Assembly (NCBI GenBank): GCA_010093685.1
Contig: MU006222.1
Coordinates: 1,212,612-1,276,611, forward strand
Direction: 5' to 3'
Source: Ophiobolus disseminans
Lineage: Eukaryota; Ascomycota; Dothideomycetes; Pleosporales; Phaeosphaeriaceae
DNA length: 64,000 nucleotides
Every line of letters begins with the position of its first letter. Position 1 is the first letter of the stretch. The notes beneath the pieces were generated by a model, which was not told where the DNA came from, did not search any database, and saw nothing but the letters and a program-made list of their open reading frames with translations. Below, piece by piece: positions 42,600 through 53,695 of this stretch. The translations under genes were made by a program, and so were the position numbers.

Positions 42600-45446
42600 G
42601 AACTGCAATACTAATAGAATAGAGAGACAAGAATAGCAAAGGAGTTTAAAGAGCAATGTACAGCCTTTACAACAACTCTATTCTCTAGCTCTCTACGCAC
42701 AAACACACAACTACACTAGAGCGGATATACATAAGGAAAGTGGGACTAGAAAGAAGAGCTAGACGAGATCGAAGTCTATAATGCTATCTTTGCTAGCAAT
42801 CTAAAGAAAGCGCTAGGCATAGATTAGCTCTCCTTCGCTATTCTACGCAAGGCCTACAAAGCAACAAGCAAAGTGTTCTTTCTTCTCTACAGGGCGCTGT
42901 TTGTAGCAGGATACTATCCTAGGGCTTAGAGAGAAGCAATTAGAGTTATACTACCAAAAGCAAATAAAAAGAACTACTCGCTACTAAAAGCCTACGGAGT
43001 TATCTCTCTTTTAAATTGCCTAGGAAACGCATTCGAGAAGATCCTAGCTACAAGGCTAAGCTACCTAGCAGAGACAGGAGACCTCCTGCAACACACACAG
43101 ATAGGAGGAAGAAAGCAGATATTAGCGCTAGATACCTGCCTTCTTCTGTAGTCAAAAGTTCAAGAAGCGTGGCTAAAGAAGCATACTACTGCACTATTAT
43201 TTGTTGATGTAAAAGGAGCCTTTAACTACGTAGCAGCAAACCAGCTGCTAGCTATGTGCAAAAAACTTCAACTTCTATTAGCATTAATTAGGTGGATCAG
43301 CTTCTTTCTATCTAAACGCTCTATTAAACTTAAGTTCTATAGCTAAACTTAATTACTACAAAGCATAGAGATTGGTATACCTCAAGGATCGCTAGTCTCG
43401 CCTATTCTCTTTCTTCTCAACATTAGAGACATCTGCAAAATAAGGCTAGGCACCTTTACCTTCTCTTATATTAACAACATATGCATTAGAGCAAGCGCAA
43501 GATCAACAAAGAGGCTAAAGCAAACACTAGAAGAGACTGCAAAGGCTATACTTTAGGAAGCTTAAGAAAGCGCAATTGAATTTAATGTAGAAAAGACAGA
43601 GCTTCTCTATGCTAGCTGCAAGAGAGTAATTAAAGCAGAATCTGTTTTATTAGGAGAAAGCCTAATTCAGCTAAGCAGCTGTGTCCGCTAGCTTAGCTTC
43701 TTCCTAGACAATAAGCTATTGTATAAAAAGCATGTTCAAAACAAGGTTACCGTAGCACAGCAAGTCTTCTAGCGCCTGCTACGCCTAGGAAATACTTAAA
43801 GAGGCTTAAGTACATAGGCAACAAGGCAGCTCTACGTTGCGTGCGTCTCCTCAGTGGCAGACTATAGAGTGCAGCTATAGTAGGGCAAAAAAAAAAAACT
43901 CCTTACTTAGAGAGTATTAGCTACTGCAGAACTCAGCGCTACGCCAAATTCTTAGGGCCTTTAAAGGATCACCTACAAAGGCTATAGAAATTAAAGCAGC
44001 AACCTTGCCAATAAAACATCGAGCTGAAAAGCTCTGCCAACAATATGCTATCAGAATCCTATCTTTAGGGAAAAACCATTCTATTAGAGAAGCAATATAG
44101 TAACAGAAGCAGCTTTGTATTAGCACATAGCTAAGAGAGCTTGCAAACAGAACACAAGAACAACGCAATATAGAAGAGATCTCTATTTTTCTAGCTAAGC
44201 CGTAGAGCAAACCAACTTCAGCCTATGCTAGCATTACTATCTTATAAAGCAGCAAGTCTAAAACAGCAAACCGCTACAAGCAATGGCTGCAAGACTAAAA
44301 AGAGAAAGAGAAGGAAACTGCACTAGTGCTGCTATACACAGACGGCTCAAAGATAGAAGAGGAAGTAGCTGCAGGATACTGCCAAGTTTCTGCACAGGGC
44401 ACATTTATCCAAGCTAAAAACCAGAACCTAGGAGACAAGGTAGAGATTATAGATGCCGAGCTTGCAGCAGTGCACAACGCTCTTAAGAACCTCTAAAGAC
44501 AAAACCTACAAGGAAAGGAAATACACGTCTTTGTAGACAGCTAAGCAGCTCTTAAAAGGCTACAAAAGGTATCTCTAACAGGAGGCTAAAAAGTGTGCTA
44601 TGAAATTACAGAGCGCTGCAAACAGATTGTACTACAGAATAACAAGATCCTAATAACCTAGGTCCTAGAACACTAAGAGATTCAAGGCAACAAGCACGCA
44701 GATAGGCTAGCTAAGGCGGGCTTAAAACAAAAGGCAAAGGACCCTCTTACTACGCTTAGCTATCTTAAAAGAAAGGCAAAGGAGGAGATCCTACACACAT
44801 GGAAACAAGACTAGAAATAAACAAAGGAAAGAGAAAAGGGTAAGGCCTACAGCAAGGCTACACGAGATACACTAAAGATATTATACAAGATGCAGCTACT
44901 TTCTGGCCCTAAGAAAGTACAGACTGCTTACTACTAGCTTAAGCTTAGAAAAGGCTTTTTTAAGCAATTCTCTAATGCTATAGGCAAAGACGACACAGGA
45001 GAATGCTTTGGTAGCTGCAAGTCCTTGCAAACACCTTAGCACCTTCTTCTACACTGCAAGCACTATAGAAGAGAGAGAAAGAGAATGGCAACAGCCCTAG
45101 ACACGTCTTTTCTTACACTACTACAACTCTTTAGCACAACAAAGGGAAGGGCTGCCTTACTAACCTTCCTATAAAACACCAAAATTGCTACAGCTAATTA
45201 GCTGCTAGCAGCAGGAGCTCCTTAAGCCTACTAAAACGAGCTAAACCACAAGTGAGGATAAAAAGAGAATACAGGCAGAGATGTACAACGCAGGTGGAAG
45301 ACTGCAGCTAATAGCACTAAGCTTTAGAGCCCTAGGAAAGAGGGATTAGCAAAGTATGCGCAGCGCTCTATAGCCCCTAGGGCTGCATAAGCATCATTGT
45401 ATTTCTGCTACTAATAGATAGTGCAATGTAAATGATTTAAAAAAAA
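42600..45446 (+). mobile_element. Tad1-like LINE retrotransposon, 5'-truncated and RIP-mutated
   Basis: Plus-strand translation, passing many TAG/TAA, gives reverse transcriptase motifs (LRKAYKATSKVFFLLYRALF; VILPKANKKNYSLLKAYGVI; LFVDVKGAFNYV; GIPQGSLVSPILFLL; FSYINNICI, where YINN stands for the usual YxDD), then an RNase H domain (LLYTDGSKIEEEVAAGYC; IIDAELAAVHNAL; GNKHADRLAKAG) and a C-terminal Cys/His segment (HLLLHCKHYRRER). The RT-RNase H order fits fungal Tad1-clade LINEs. The endonuclease and first ORF are absent, as expected for 5' truncation during target-primed reverse transcription. The left end is placed only roughly, where the composition changes. The 3' end is abutted by a copia fragment at 45447. 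Confidence 0.85.
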
Positions 45447-45636
45447 GCAGCCTCTTTACCTTAGCCTTGTTAACCACTTCTCCTTTATGTTGACTAATAT
45501 TTCTAGCCTAAGTTCCTGCTATAAAGGTAGCTGCCTATAGGACAGTCTTAGATAAGCATAACTGCGTCAATCCTGTTGCCTTGTTTGGGGTTAATAATGT
45601 AGCTAGCAATGCAGCTAGTAGTAGTAGTGATAGTAG
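45447..45636 (-). repeat. 190-bp fragment of copia element
   Basis: This stretch, starting GCAGCCTCTTTACC and ending GTGATAGTAG, repeats 48291-48480 in the same orientation with no length change and a scatter of transitions. It is a piece of the same copia family joined to gypsy gag sequence. Confidence 0.85.
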
Positions 45637-45639
45637 GAA

Positions 45640-46187
45640 GCAATACGAACTCTTCCACTAATAGCTTACTGCTAAGGTAGAGAATAGCAAGGAGGACTTT
45701 AGGTCCTATAAGAGAGCGTGCGACTATATCTTTGCTAGGCTCAAGGGAACTGCAGCAACGTTAACGCTGCTATACATGAACGAGATAAAAACTGCTAATT
45801 CCTAGGACTTTAATCAACTACTAGGATTCTTTAATTAGATGTTTAGAGATTTACATAAGGCATAAAGAGCTCGTGATAAGCTGTAGTCTATGTTATAGGG
45901 CAAGAAGAACATCCGCAGCTATGTAATAGAGTTTCAAGAGCAACTGTTGTTGTCTAACAGCAATCTAGATAAAGATACAAAGATAACAATCTTTAGGAAG
46001 AGTCTTAGCTACAAACTTCAAGATAAGCTTGTAGGCCTAAAGAGCGAGGATCTAGATAGGCTATAGGATAAGGCAATTGAGATTGCAGACTAGCTATACT
46101 GGATAGACCTCTATACTAACAGAATTTAGGGCCAAAGCTAGGTCTAAAGCTAGAGGAACAAATCTCAACATGAGGAGACTAAGTATC
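45640..46187 (+). mobile_element. Ty3/gypsy element A, gag fragment
   Basis: Plus-strand translation with stops gives a retroviral-type Gag core: FRSYKRACDYIFARLKGTAA, TLLYMNEIKTANS, DFNQLLGFFN, NIRSYVIEFQEQLLLSN and FRKSLSYKLQDKLVGL. It probably continues at 51771 after the inserted sequences. Dense TAG/TAA marks RIP. Confidence 0.7.
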
Positions 46188-46404
46188 TGTTACGAACAAA
46201 GGTCGGGACGTATCGATTGTTCGGGTGAGGACAATCATCCCGCCCGAAGTAGGGCAGTGCAACCACATCACATGACTACTATCCCGCTAAGTATTACTAT
46301 TCTACTAAGGATAAGATGGCACACTATCTTGAGATAGCACACTATCTTACCCCGCTTAGGATAGCTGCGAAATACTAGATAGCACCTAGGTATATAGACA
46401 CCTG
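46188..46404. repeat. LTR-like sequence, left half (split by copia)
   Basis: Starts TGTTACGAACAAAGG inside gypsy gag and is cut at the copia insertion. The other half, 51669-51770, ends CTCCTGTGACA, so the joined unit would be a TG..CA sequence of about 310 bp. No matching target duplication was found, so solo-LTR status is tentative. Positions 46400-46404 (ACCTG) are one copy of the copia target duplication. Confidence 0.4.
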
Positions 46405-46600
46405 TGTCAGATTTAATGAGGTATTAGACCTCGATAATGGATTAGATGAATTGATAATAATGTTGTATTCTGTTGTTCTCTCGGTCAAGTGCGGAGTTTA
46501 ACTAGGTGTCAGATCTAGTACTAGTGTGCTAAGGCGCTTGTGCTAGCCCCTCCTGTTTCTTTTAGTGTTAGTAGCCTTACAGCACCCCTGATATCTAACA
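46405..46600 (-). repeat. Copia LTR, left (3' LTR of the element)
   Basis: 196 bp, plus strand TGTCAGATTT to ATATCTAACA. It differs from the right LTR at about 13 positions, all transitions. Confidence 0.95.
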
Positions 46601-48290
46601 CACCCCCTTAGCTTAGATGTATTTGCAAGCTGGTAACCTTAGGTGATGATGAGGTCCTTAAGTTTTGCTTAAAGTTCTTCTAATAGTGCCTTCTTAGTCA
46701 CCTTGTGTAGTGATACCTTAATTAATCTAACTTAATAAAGGAAGTTTAGCCACTTGTTGCCTAGCAACACCTTAGTGAAGCTATCCGCTATTATGTCTGA
46801 TAATTGAATGTATTCTACAGTAATCTTTCTACTTGCAACCTCCTGTCTTATCTAGTGGTTGTAGATATCCACATGCCTAAGCTTTGTTTAAAGCTTTAAT
46901 ATCTCTTTTGTGACTAGTCCAATAGTCTGCATGTTGTCGCAATGAATCGTGATTGTGTTAGATAGAAGCTGGATTTAGAGCTCCTTAAGTAGGCGTGATG
47001 TGAAGAGAGCTTCCTTAGCTACTTAGGATAGGGCTAGGAGTTCTGCCTCAGTGGTGGATGTGGTGACAGTGTCTTGCTTACTAGCTCTCTAGGCAATAAG
47101 GCTATTAAAGAGCTTAATTGCATAGCCTTAAGAGCTTTTCCTGTCTTGTGTGTTGTCTGCAAATAATGCATTACTAGCTACTTAAAGGGTGTCTCCTCCT
47201 CTAAGCTAAAGTGCTAGCTACCTTGTGTCTAATAGGTATAGAAGGACGCGGTCTGCGGCATCGTAATGCTCTTAGGATAGGTTTAAGAGGAAGCGTGCTA
47301 AGCGTGAGGTAGCAAAAGCAATGTCTAGTCTAGTGGTGACTGCAGCAAAGAGTAGTGATCTAATTTTGCGTTAGTATCTGTTGATCTTAGCAGGTGTTGA
47401 CAGTGAGTTTAAGGGCTTAAGTTCAATGGAACTTATAGGTGTATCATGGCGTAGCTTATGCTTATCTACTAGCCTGTGGATTTTGTCTACATAGGCAGCT
47501 TGTAAGAGATAGATAAGTTCTTCCTTTCTATCTCTTATCACCTCAACTCCTAGGAACTATTAGAGATCTTCTCCTCTAGTTATAGTATACTTGTCCTATA
47601 GGAGTTTGACTGCTTGTTGTGCTTCCTTAGCCTTGTGTTTGGCATAGGCTAGGATAATGTTATCTACATAGAAGAAGATAATAATGCTATCCTTAATTAT
47701 GCAGCAAGGCTCGTAAGAGACGCGTGTAAAGCTAAGGTCTTTAAGAGTTGTTGTAAACTCCTTCTGCTAGAGCATAGGTAAGATGCGCAATCTATACAAG
47801 GCCTTTTGGACCTTAAGGATAATACCTGTCTTCTAGTATCCTTTAGGCATCCTTATGTAGATTTCCCTGTCTATAGTGGCATAAACAAATGCGTTTGTAA
47901 TGTTATATTGCTTGAGTTCTAGGTTGTGCTTAGCTGCAATTGCTATAAGCATGCGAAATGATCTGCTAGCTAGGGTGGCTGCATAGGTGTCTTAGGAAGA
48001 GATCTATCTCTGTTGGTCTCCTCTAACTACAAGGCGTGCCTTGCACTTAAGGAATTGATAATCCTTGTTAAACTTGTAGGTGTATACCCACATACAGTCT
48101 AGGACCTAGTGACCTGTTAGTCTAATTGAGGCATAGGATACTTCTCTCTATAATTCTATCTTTTAATGGCTTGCCAAATAGTCGCGTTCTGCTTCTTTGA
48201 ACAGCTCTCCTATTAGGTGTTCTTTAAGCTTAGTCTTATAAGTTAGTAGAGGTAGGAGCTAACTGCGGTGTAGCTTGATGCCTAAGGCAA

Positions 48291-48480
48291 GCAGCCTCTT
48301 TACCTTAGCCTTGTTAACCACTTCTTCTTTATGTTGGCTAACATGTCCAGCCTAAGTTCCTGCTATAAAGGCAGCTGCCTATAGGACAGTCTTAGATAAG
48401 CATGACTGCGTCAATCCTATTGCCTTGTTTGGGGTCAACAATGTAGCCAGCAATGCAACTAGTAGTAGTAGTGATAGTAG
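48291..48480 (-). repeat. Copia segment duplicated at 45447-45636
   Basis: The 190-bp counterpart of the fragment found left of the element, in direct orientation. It lies in the copia pol region between RT and integrase. Confidence 0.85.
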
Positions 48481-51472
48481 AGGTGTTGGGTATATGCCTA
48501 TAATCTTCCTCCCTATGATTTTCCTCCCTTAGTAATAGCTAGGTAGATTAGTCTCTTCTTAAGCTGTTGAGTCTTCAGTGGTGTTATCCTTAAAGAATAA
48601 TTTAACCTCTAGATTAGTTAGTAGTGTTAGAAGCTCTATAGTCTTAACATAAGTTGCAATCTCTTCTAGTGTGCTGTGCATAAGGTTGTCTATTAGGTCC
48701 TTAGTCTTGCTATTAAATACTAAATGCTTATTAAACACAACGTCGCGTGTGCTGATAACCTTAGCTATAGATAGTATCTAGATGCGATAGATGTTGGATA
48801 ATCTGTATCCAACTAGGTAGCTAACCTAAGCCTTTGGGTCTAGGCGTTAGAGGCGTGATTTCCCTCTATAAGTATCATTAGTCATTGCAAAGGACTTGCA
48901 TCTATATGCTTTGAGATAAGTGAGGTTTGGTTTGCAGAGTTTAGTAACAATTCTATTAGAGAAAGCAATCCTTGTAAAGAAGGTCTTATATAGTGTCTTC
49001 TAGTTGTTAGTGTAATTTAGCGTTCTGTTGTAGAGGTAAACTGCTGCTCTAGTGATTTCAGGCTACAGTTCCTAGGAGAGGTTAGCATCTAATCTTATAG
49101 CGCGTGCCTTCTCCTTGTTCACACCCCCTAAGCGTTTAGCACCTCTATTCTAGGCTTAAGTATTAGGAGCTGAAGGCTTAATAATAATCCCTTTAGAGTT
49201 GAGCTAGCGCTGAACTTGTGGTTTAACAGTGGTGATCTCATTGTCTGCTTTAATAATCTTAATAGTGATATTGAAATAGATCCTAAGAAAGGTAAAGAAG
49301 ATCCTGAGTTTGTTAATAATAGAGTTAGCAGTTCTGTTGTCCGTGAAGTACATATCCTACTAGAGTCTAGAGAACCTGCAGGTGATAAGCATTTAACTCT
49401 TCTCCTTAGTAATGCTCTGCTCCTTATAGGAGTAGAAGTCAATAGCTAGTCTTTCTCCTAGTTCTAGGTCATTGTTGCGTGGTGTGCGGCGTATTTAACG
49501 CTTAGCTTTAGCTTTGCTACATAAGTTGCACTCAACTGTAGTGATGCCTTTGATGCGCACCCCCTTAGCTTGCTGAACAAGGTGCTTAATAGCTGCTAGG
49601 CCTAGATAGCCTAGGCGCTTGTGCTAGGTGATAGCTAAGAACCTTTGTAGTGCTCTTAGTGTTCTTGAGTTTGTTATGTAGAAGGCTGAGTTAATAGTCG
49701 AGTTAATAGTTGAGTGGTGTTCTAACACCTATTGGCCATGAAGCTTAGTGAGCCTTCCTAGGATAGATCTATCTGGTCTCCTAAGTGTAGTGGGTTTATG
49801 CTTAGTTTCCTACTATATGCCTAGCTGCCTAAGGAGGCAGAATGATACTAGGTTGCATAGGATGTCTAGACAGATAGCAACATCATGAAGGATAAGCTTA
49901 GTTGTTCTGCTCTAATTGGTTAGGAATAGGTCTAGTGAACTATACCCTGTGATCTAGAGTTGAGAGTTGCCTGCCTATATGAAGTCGCTAGGTGTACATA
50001 GTCTGTTGTTATAGGTGCGCTCTAGGTTGTTAGTAATGTAGCAGGTTGAGCCTAAGTCCAGAATAAAGGAGTGTTTCAAAGGGTAACCTTGATTGCCACT
50101 GACTTAGAATAAGGCCTTAGTGATTGCGGCAATTTGCCAACCTTCTAGTTATTGTTGATTGTTATCAGAGACATCCTAGATAATTAGTGTCTAGGAGTCT
50201 AATCTCTTGATGTGTGGAGTTTGAGACTTTGATCTGCTCTTGCTCCTTAATGCTCCTTAAAGGACAGTGTCGTGCTTGCGCTTGTATTCTACAAGAGTGC
50301 GCATAGTAGAGTTTGGCTTCTACTATTCAGGTGCTTAGTTATTATTAATATACTAGCAATCCTTGATGTCATGGACTTAGTCACATGCTGGGCACTTCTT
50401 ACCTAAAGATGCCTTGTTACCAGCAGGTCTTTTGCTGGACTAAGAGAAGGATTAATTACTCTTTCTCTTTCTACTAGGGTTTCTTTCCCTGTGTTTAGAT
50501 AGCGCGCTGTTTTCTATAGCTTCAGAAGCGTCCTTCTGGCTATCCTAGGTGGTTGCACCACTATCAGCAAGAAATGAGGAGTTATTAGCTATAGCAATAA
50601 ATGCCTGCTTTTTATTTACTAGTTTCAGCGGATGATTCAGGCTTATGTATTCCTAGAAGCGTTTCATTATCTCCTTTCTTGTCATAAGAGGATTGAACCT
50701 TCTAGTATCTTAGAAGGTTGCAGCCTACATAGGTGCTGCCTTGTTTACAGCCTGCAGGAAGTCTTTGGTGATATTGTCAATATTATGTACCTTAGACACT
50801 CTATGCACTATTGCATCTAATAATGCTTTATTATATTCCACTAGCTATGTATCCCAATTGTGTGTATTGCGCATAGGCTTAAGGGCGGTGTAGTAGCGTT
50901 CGCGTGTGCGTTCCTTTTCAAGGCGATTATCAACCCTAGCAGTGAGCTTAAGGTTGGCAAGCCACTAGCGTAGTGACTGTTCTAGTAGGCAGCATGTGCG
51001 TTAGAGATAGGGCGCAACTGTTAATTGGATTAGCTAGGTAACATGCTAAATACTCTTCTGTTGAGTATTATATTAGTGGAGATTAAGCTTGTATCTCTTA
51101 GTGAGGGTCTTGTAGTAGTCTATATCCTCCTTGTAGGCTTTCTGGCCTTGGATTGATAACATAGATAGGCGTGTTGCCTTCTCAATTCTAGCTGCAGCAC
51201 TGTACTAGGATAGTTCAGGCAGGTCTAGCATGACTGGCTTGATCAGGAATAGGACTAGTCCTTCTTCCTTTACATTGTCCTAGATGTTGTAGGCAGCGCA
51301 GCGCGCTTTGACTTGAGTAAGCTAGGTAGTCTAGTTATACTAGTTGCTGAGGATAACAGTTGCATCGCGTTGGTTAATAAGCGACATAGTGTAGTTGTTG
51401 AATAGCTTTTGTTGGGTAGCCTTAGTGGGTAGCTTTAGTAGTAGCTTTGGTAAAGGCAGTGAGACTCTTAAT

Positions 51473-51668
51473 TGTCAGATTTGATGAGGTATTAGACCTC
51501 GATGATAGATCAGATGAATTGATGATGATGTTGTATTCTGTTGTTCTCTCAGTCAAGTGCGGAGTTTGACTAGGTGTCAGATCTAGTACTAGTGTGCCAA
51601 GGCGCTTGTGCCGGCCCCTCCTGTTTCTTTTAGTGTTGGTAGCCTCACAGCACCCCTGATATCTAACA
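51473..51668 (-). repeat. Copia LTR, right (5' LTR of the element)
   Basis: 196 bp, same ends as the left LTR, followed by ACCTG. An open minus frame at 51422-51703 crosses it but is not a gene. Confidence 0.95.
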
Positions 51669-51770
51669 ACCTGCGATAAGCTCCTACAGCTTATCGTGTT
51701 CAACTTAATACAACGATCTTAATACAGCCTTTCTAGCAACCCTAATTATTGTAGTGAATCTCCTGTGACA
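51669..51770. repeat. LTR-like sequence, right half
   Basis: Runs from the right ACCTG duplication to CTCCTGTGACA and pairs with 46188-46404. It contains a small hairpin-like CGATAAGCTC..AGCTTATCG. Confidence 0.4.
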
Positions 51771-53252
51771 GTCCTCTCTGTTCTCCCGGTTAGAACTGCT
51801 ACAACCCCCTGCTTGCCTATCTGCGAAACTCAACCCAACCCAAGTGCCTCCGAACACTAGAGATATCCTCTCTACTTCTGAGCACCTTCACAGTACCGCT
51901 CTCCTCTCTTAGTACGAAAGGATATAATAGAAGGTGTAGAATATACAGAGAGATCTAGAAAGCCCTAACGACTTAGTAACTCTAAGTACGACTAATTACG
52001 CCGTAAGAGACGTTGCTTTAACTGCAAGCAACTACAACACGTATCTATTGCCTGTACAGAAAAGAACAAGAAGACAGCTGTCTTAAAGGCCTCTAGCTCT
52101 AAGACTAAGAGACGAAAGAAAAGCAGAATAGCTCAAAAGGAGGAATTAAATAGTGAGGAGGAGTTAAGTGGGGTGGATACCCTAGAAGAAGACAGTGACT
52201 TGGGAAAAGAATAGCTCTTGCCTAAAGTCACTAGCAAGAGCTGCGTTTAAGTTAGCACAACTTAGAAAAGGAATAGGCATCCTTTAAGAAGGATATAAGC
52301 AGTAATAGCATTGCAGTAGAAACGTTGGTTAATAAGCAGACTTTTGCTTTTACTTTGATTAACACTAGTAACGTTGCTTTTTTTCTTATCAGCCCCTTAT
52401 TAAGCGTCCTGGCTTACACTGCATACGCATCTCTCTCTGCTTATTAGAGAGAGTAAATAAAGAATCTAGCACTATAAGGGAAGTGGCTAGACTAGCTATT
52501 AATATTAAAGGCTATTAGGACACTATCTAGGGATATCTGTCTCCTTCTCACCCTATTTATAATCTCAAACTAGGAGGGCTATAGATAAACAAGAGACAAG
52601 TCACTATTACTTCTTCTAAAAAGTTAATCTATATCTACTTCTCTTAGCAAAGTCTCCGGTTAATTAGCATAGAGGACAGGCTAATTCCAAGGGATACAAC
52701 AACAAGACAGATTAATGCAGCAGCCTATAGCTCCTACCTAAGGCGTGCTAAGAAGGACAAGACTATCTAAGTTTTTGCTGCATCACTAAGAGATATTGAG
52801 AAGGCCCTAGCTCCTAAGAAGAAGGTTAATGTCTTGTCACTATTACTAGAGGCACATTAACATATAGCTTAGTCCTTTAAACCTAAGGGTACCGCTTAGA
52901 TACCTCTATTACAGGGCTCTAGTATTGACTATGTAATTGATTTAGAAAGGAATCTAGATAGAAAAGAGAAGGAACTACCTTAGGGCCTATTGTACAGCAT
53001 GAGTAGGGGCGAGCTTCTAGTTTTAAGGAAAGAACTGACCTCACTGCTAGACAACGGATAGATTAGAGCTAGCAGCTCACTAGCTGCTTCTCTAGTTCTA
53101 TTTGCTAGGAAACTAGAAGGAGGTTTACGCTTTTGTGTGGATTACCGGGCACTAAATGCTATTACTAAGAAGAATAGATATCCACTACTATTAATGTAGG
53201 AGACGCTAAACAACATAGCTAAAGCTAAGTGGTTTTTAAAGATTAATGTCTC
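51771..53252 (+). mobile_element. Ty3/gypsy element A, zinc knuckle to start of RT
   Basis: Translation with stops gives the Gag zinc knuckle (RCFNCKQLQHVSIAC), an acidic linker, a degraded protease region, and the start of reverse transcriptase: [39 protein letters not shown]. It stops at KWFLKINV, exactly where the 5' LTR of gypsy B begins, so the rest of pol is missing or displaced. Confidence 0.75.
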
Positions 53253-53521
53253 TGTAAGAGGTTAGACCTCTGCTGTCCTTAGTAGATACACTTCGGTTCA
53301 TTAGAACACTATAGAACATTATGGAACGTTATGGAATGTCCTAGAACTAGCTAGAACAAGATATATTCTTCTAACAGCTGACAAATGCTAATGTATGTAG
53401 AAACTTCTAGAAGCCAGCAGTCTGCTATAAAGTCAGCCTGCTCTCTGGCTCTAAATAAACTCTATCGAATTTATCTCTGTTCAACCTAGCCTTCCTGCTG
53501 TCTTCAGCCTGGCCCCTTACA
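53253..53521 (+). repeat. Gypsy B 5' LTR
   Basis: 269 bp, TGTAAGAGGTTAG to CCCCTTACA. It contains short tandem units of the type ATGGAACGTT/ATGGAATGTCC between the conserved ends. Confidence 0.92.
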
Positions 53522-53575
53522 TTTGAATTCGATTAACCACTTGAGTAGCTAGTGTAGCTATCCCCTAGTGCTCTA

Positions 53576-53695
53576 CAACGGAATTGCGAGAGCAATACAA
53601 CGGAATTATTGGACATCAACGGAATCATTAGACATCAACGGAATTATTGGACATCAACGGAGTCACTAGGCAACAACGGAAATATTGATCATCAC
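53576..53695. repeat. Tandem ~19-bp repeats in gypsy B leader
   Basis: About five imperfect units resembling CAACGGAATTATTGGACAT lie between the 5' LTR and gag. Confidence 0.8.

Larger units (their letters stand above)
46405..51668 (-). mobile_element. Ty1/copia retrotransposon, full length, RIP-mutated
   Basis: 5,264 bp with 196-bp LTRs at both ends and the 5-bp duplication ACCTG on each side (46400-46404 and 51669-51673). Coding order on the minus strand runs right to left: a Gag zinc knuckle near 50360-50420 (CPACD, VHDIKDC, CX2CX3HX4C spacing), then integrase, then reverse transcriptase with a YVDN catalytic motif near 47660-47690, then RNase H at the left. Integrase before RT is the copia order. 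A purine run (AAGGGGGTG on the minus strand) sits just inside the left LTR, as expected for the polypurine tract. All frames are broken by stops. Confidence 0.92.

Noticed and set aside
49128..49449. Open frames of 104 (minus) and 77 (plus) codons in the copia interior
   Set aside because: They lie inside the RIP-mutated copia pol and are not independent genes.
53576..53695. CRISPR-like short repeats
   Set aside because: The ~19-bp units are directly adjacent without spacers and lie in a retrotransposon leader of a fungal genome.
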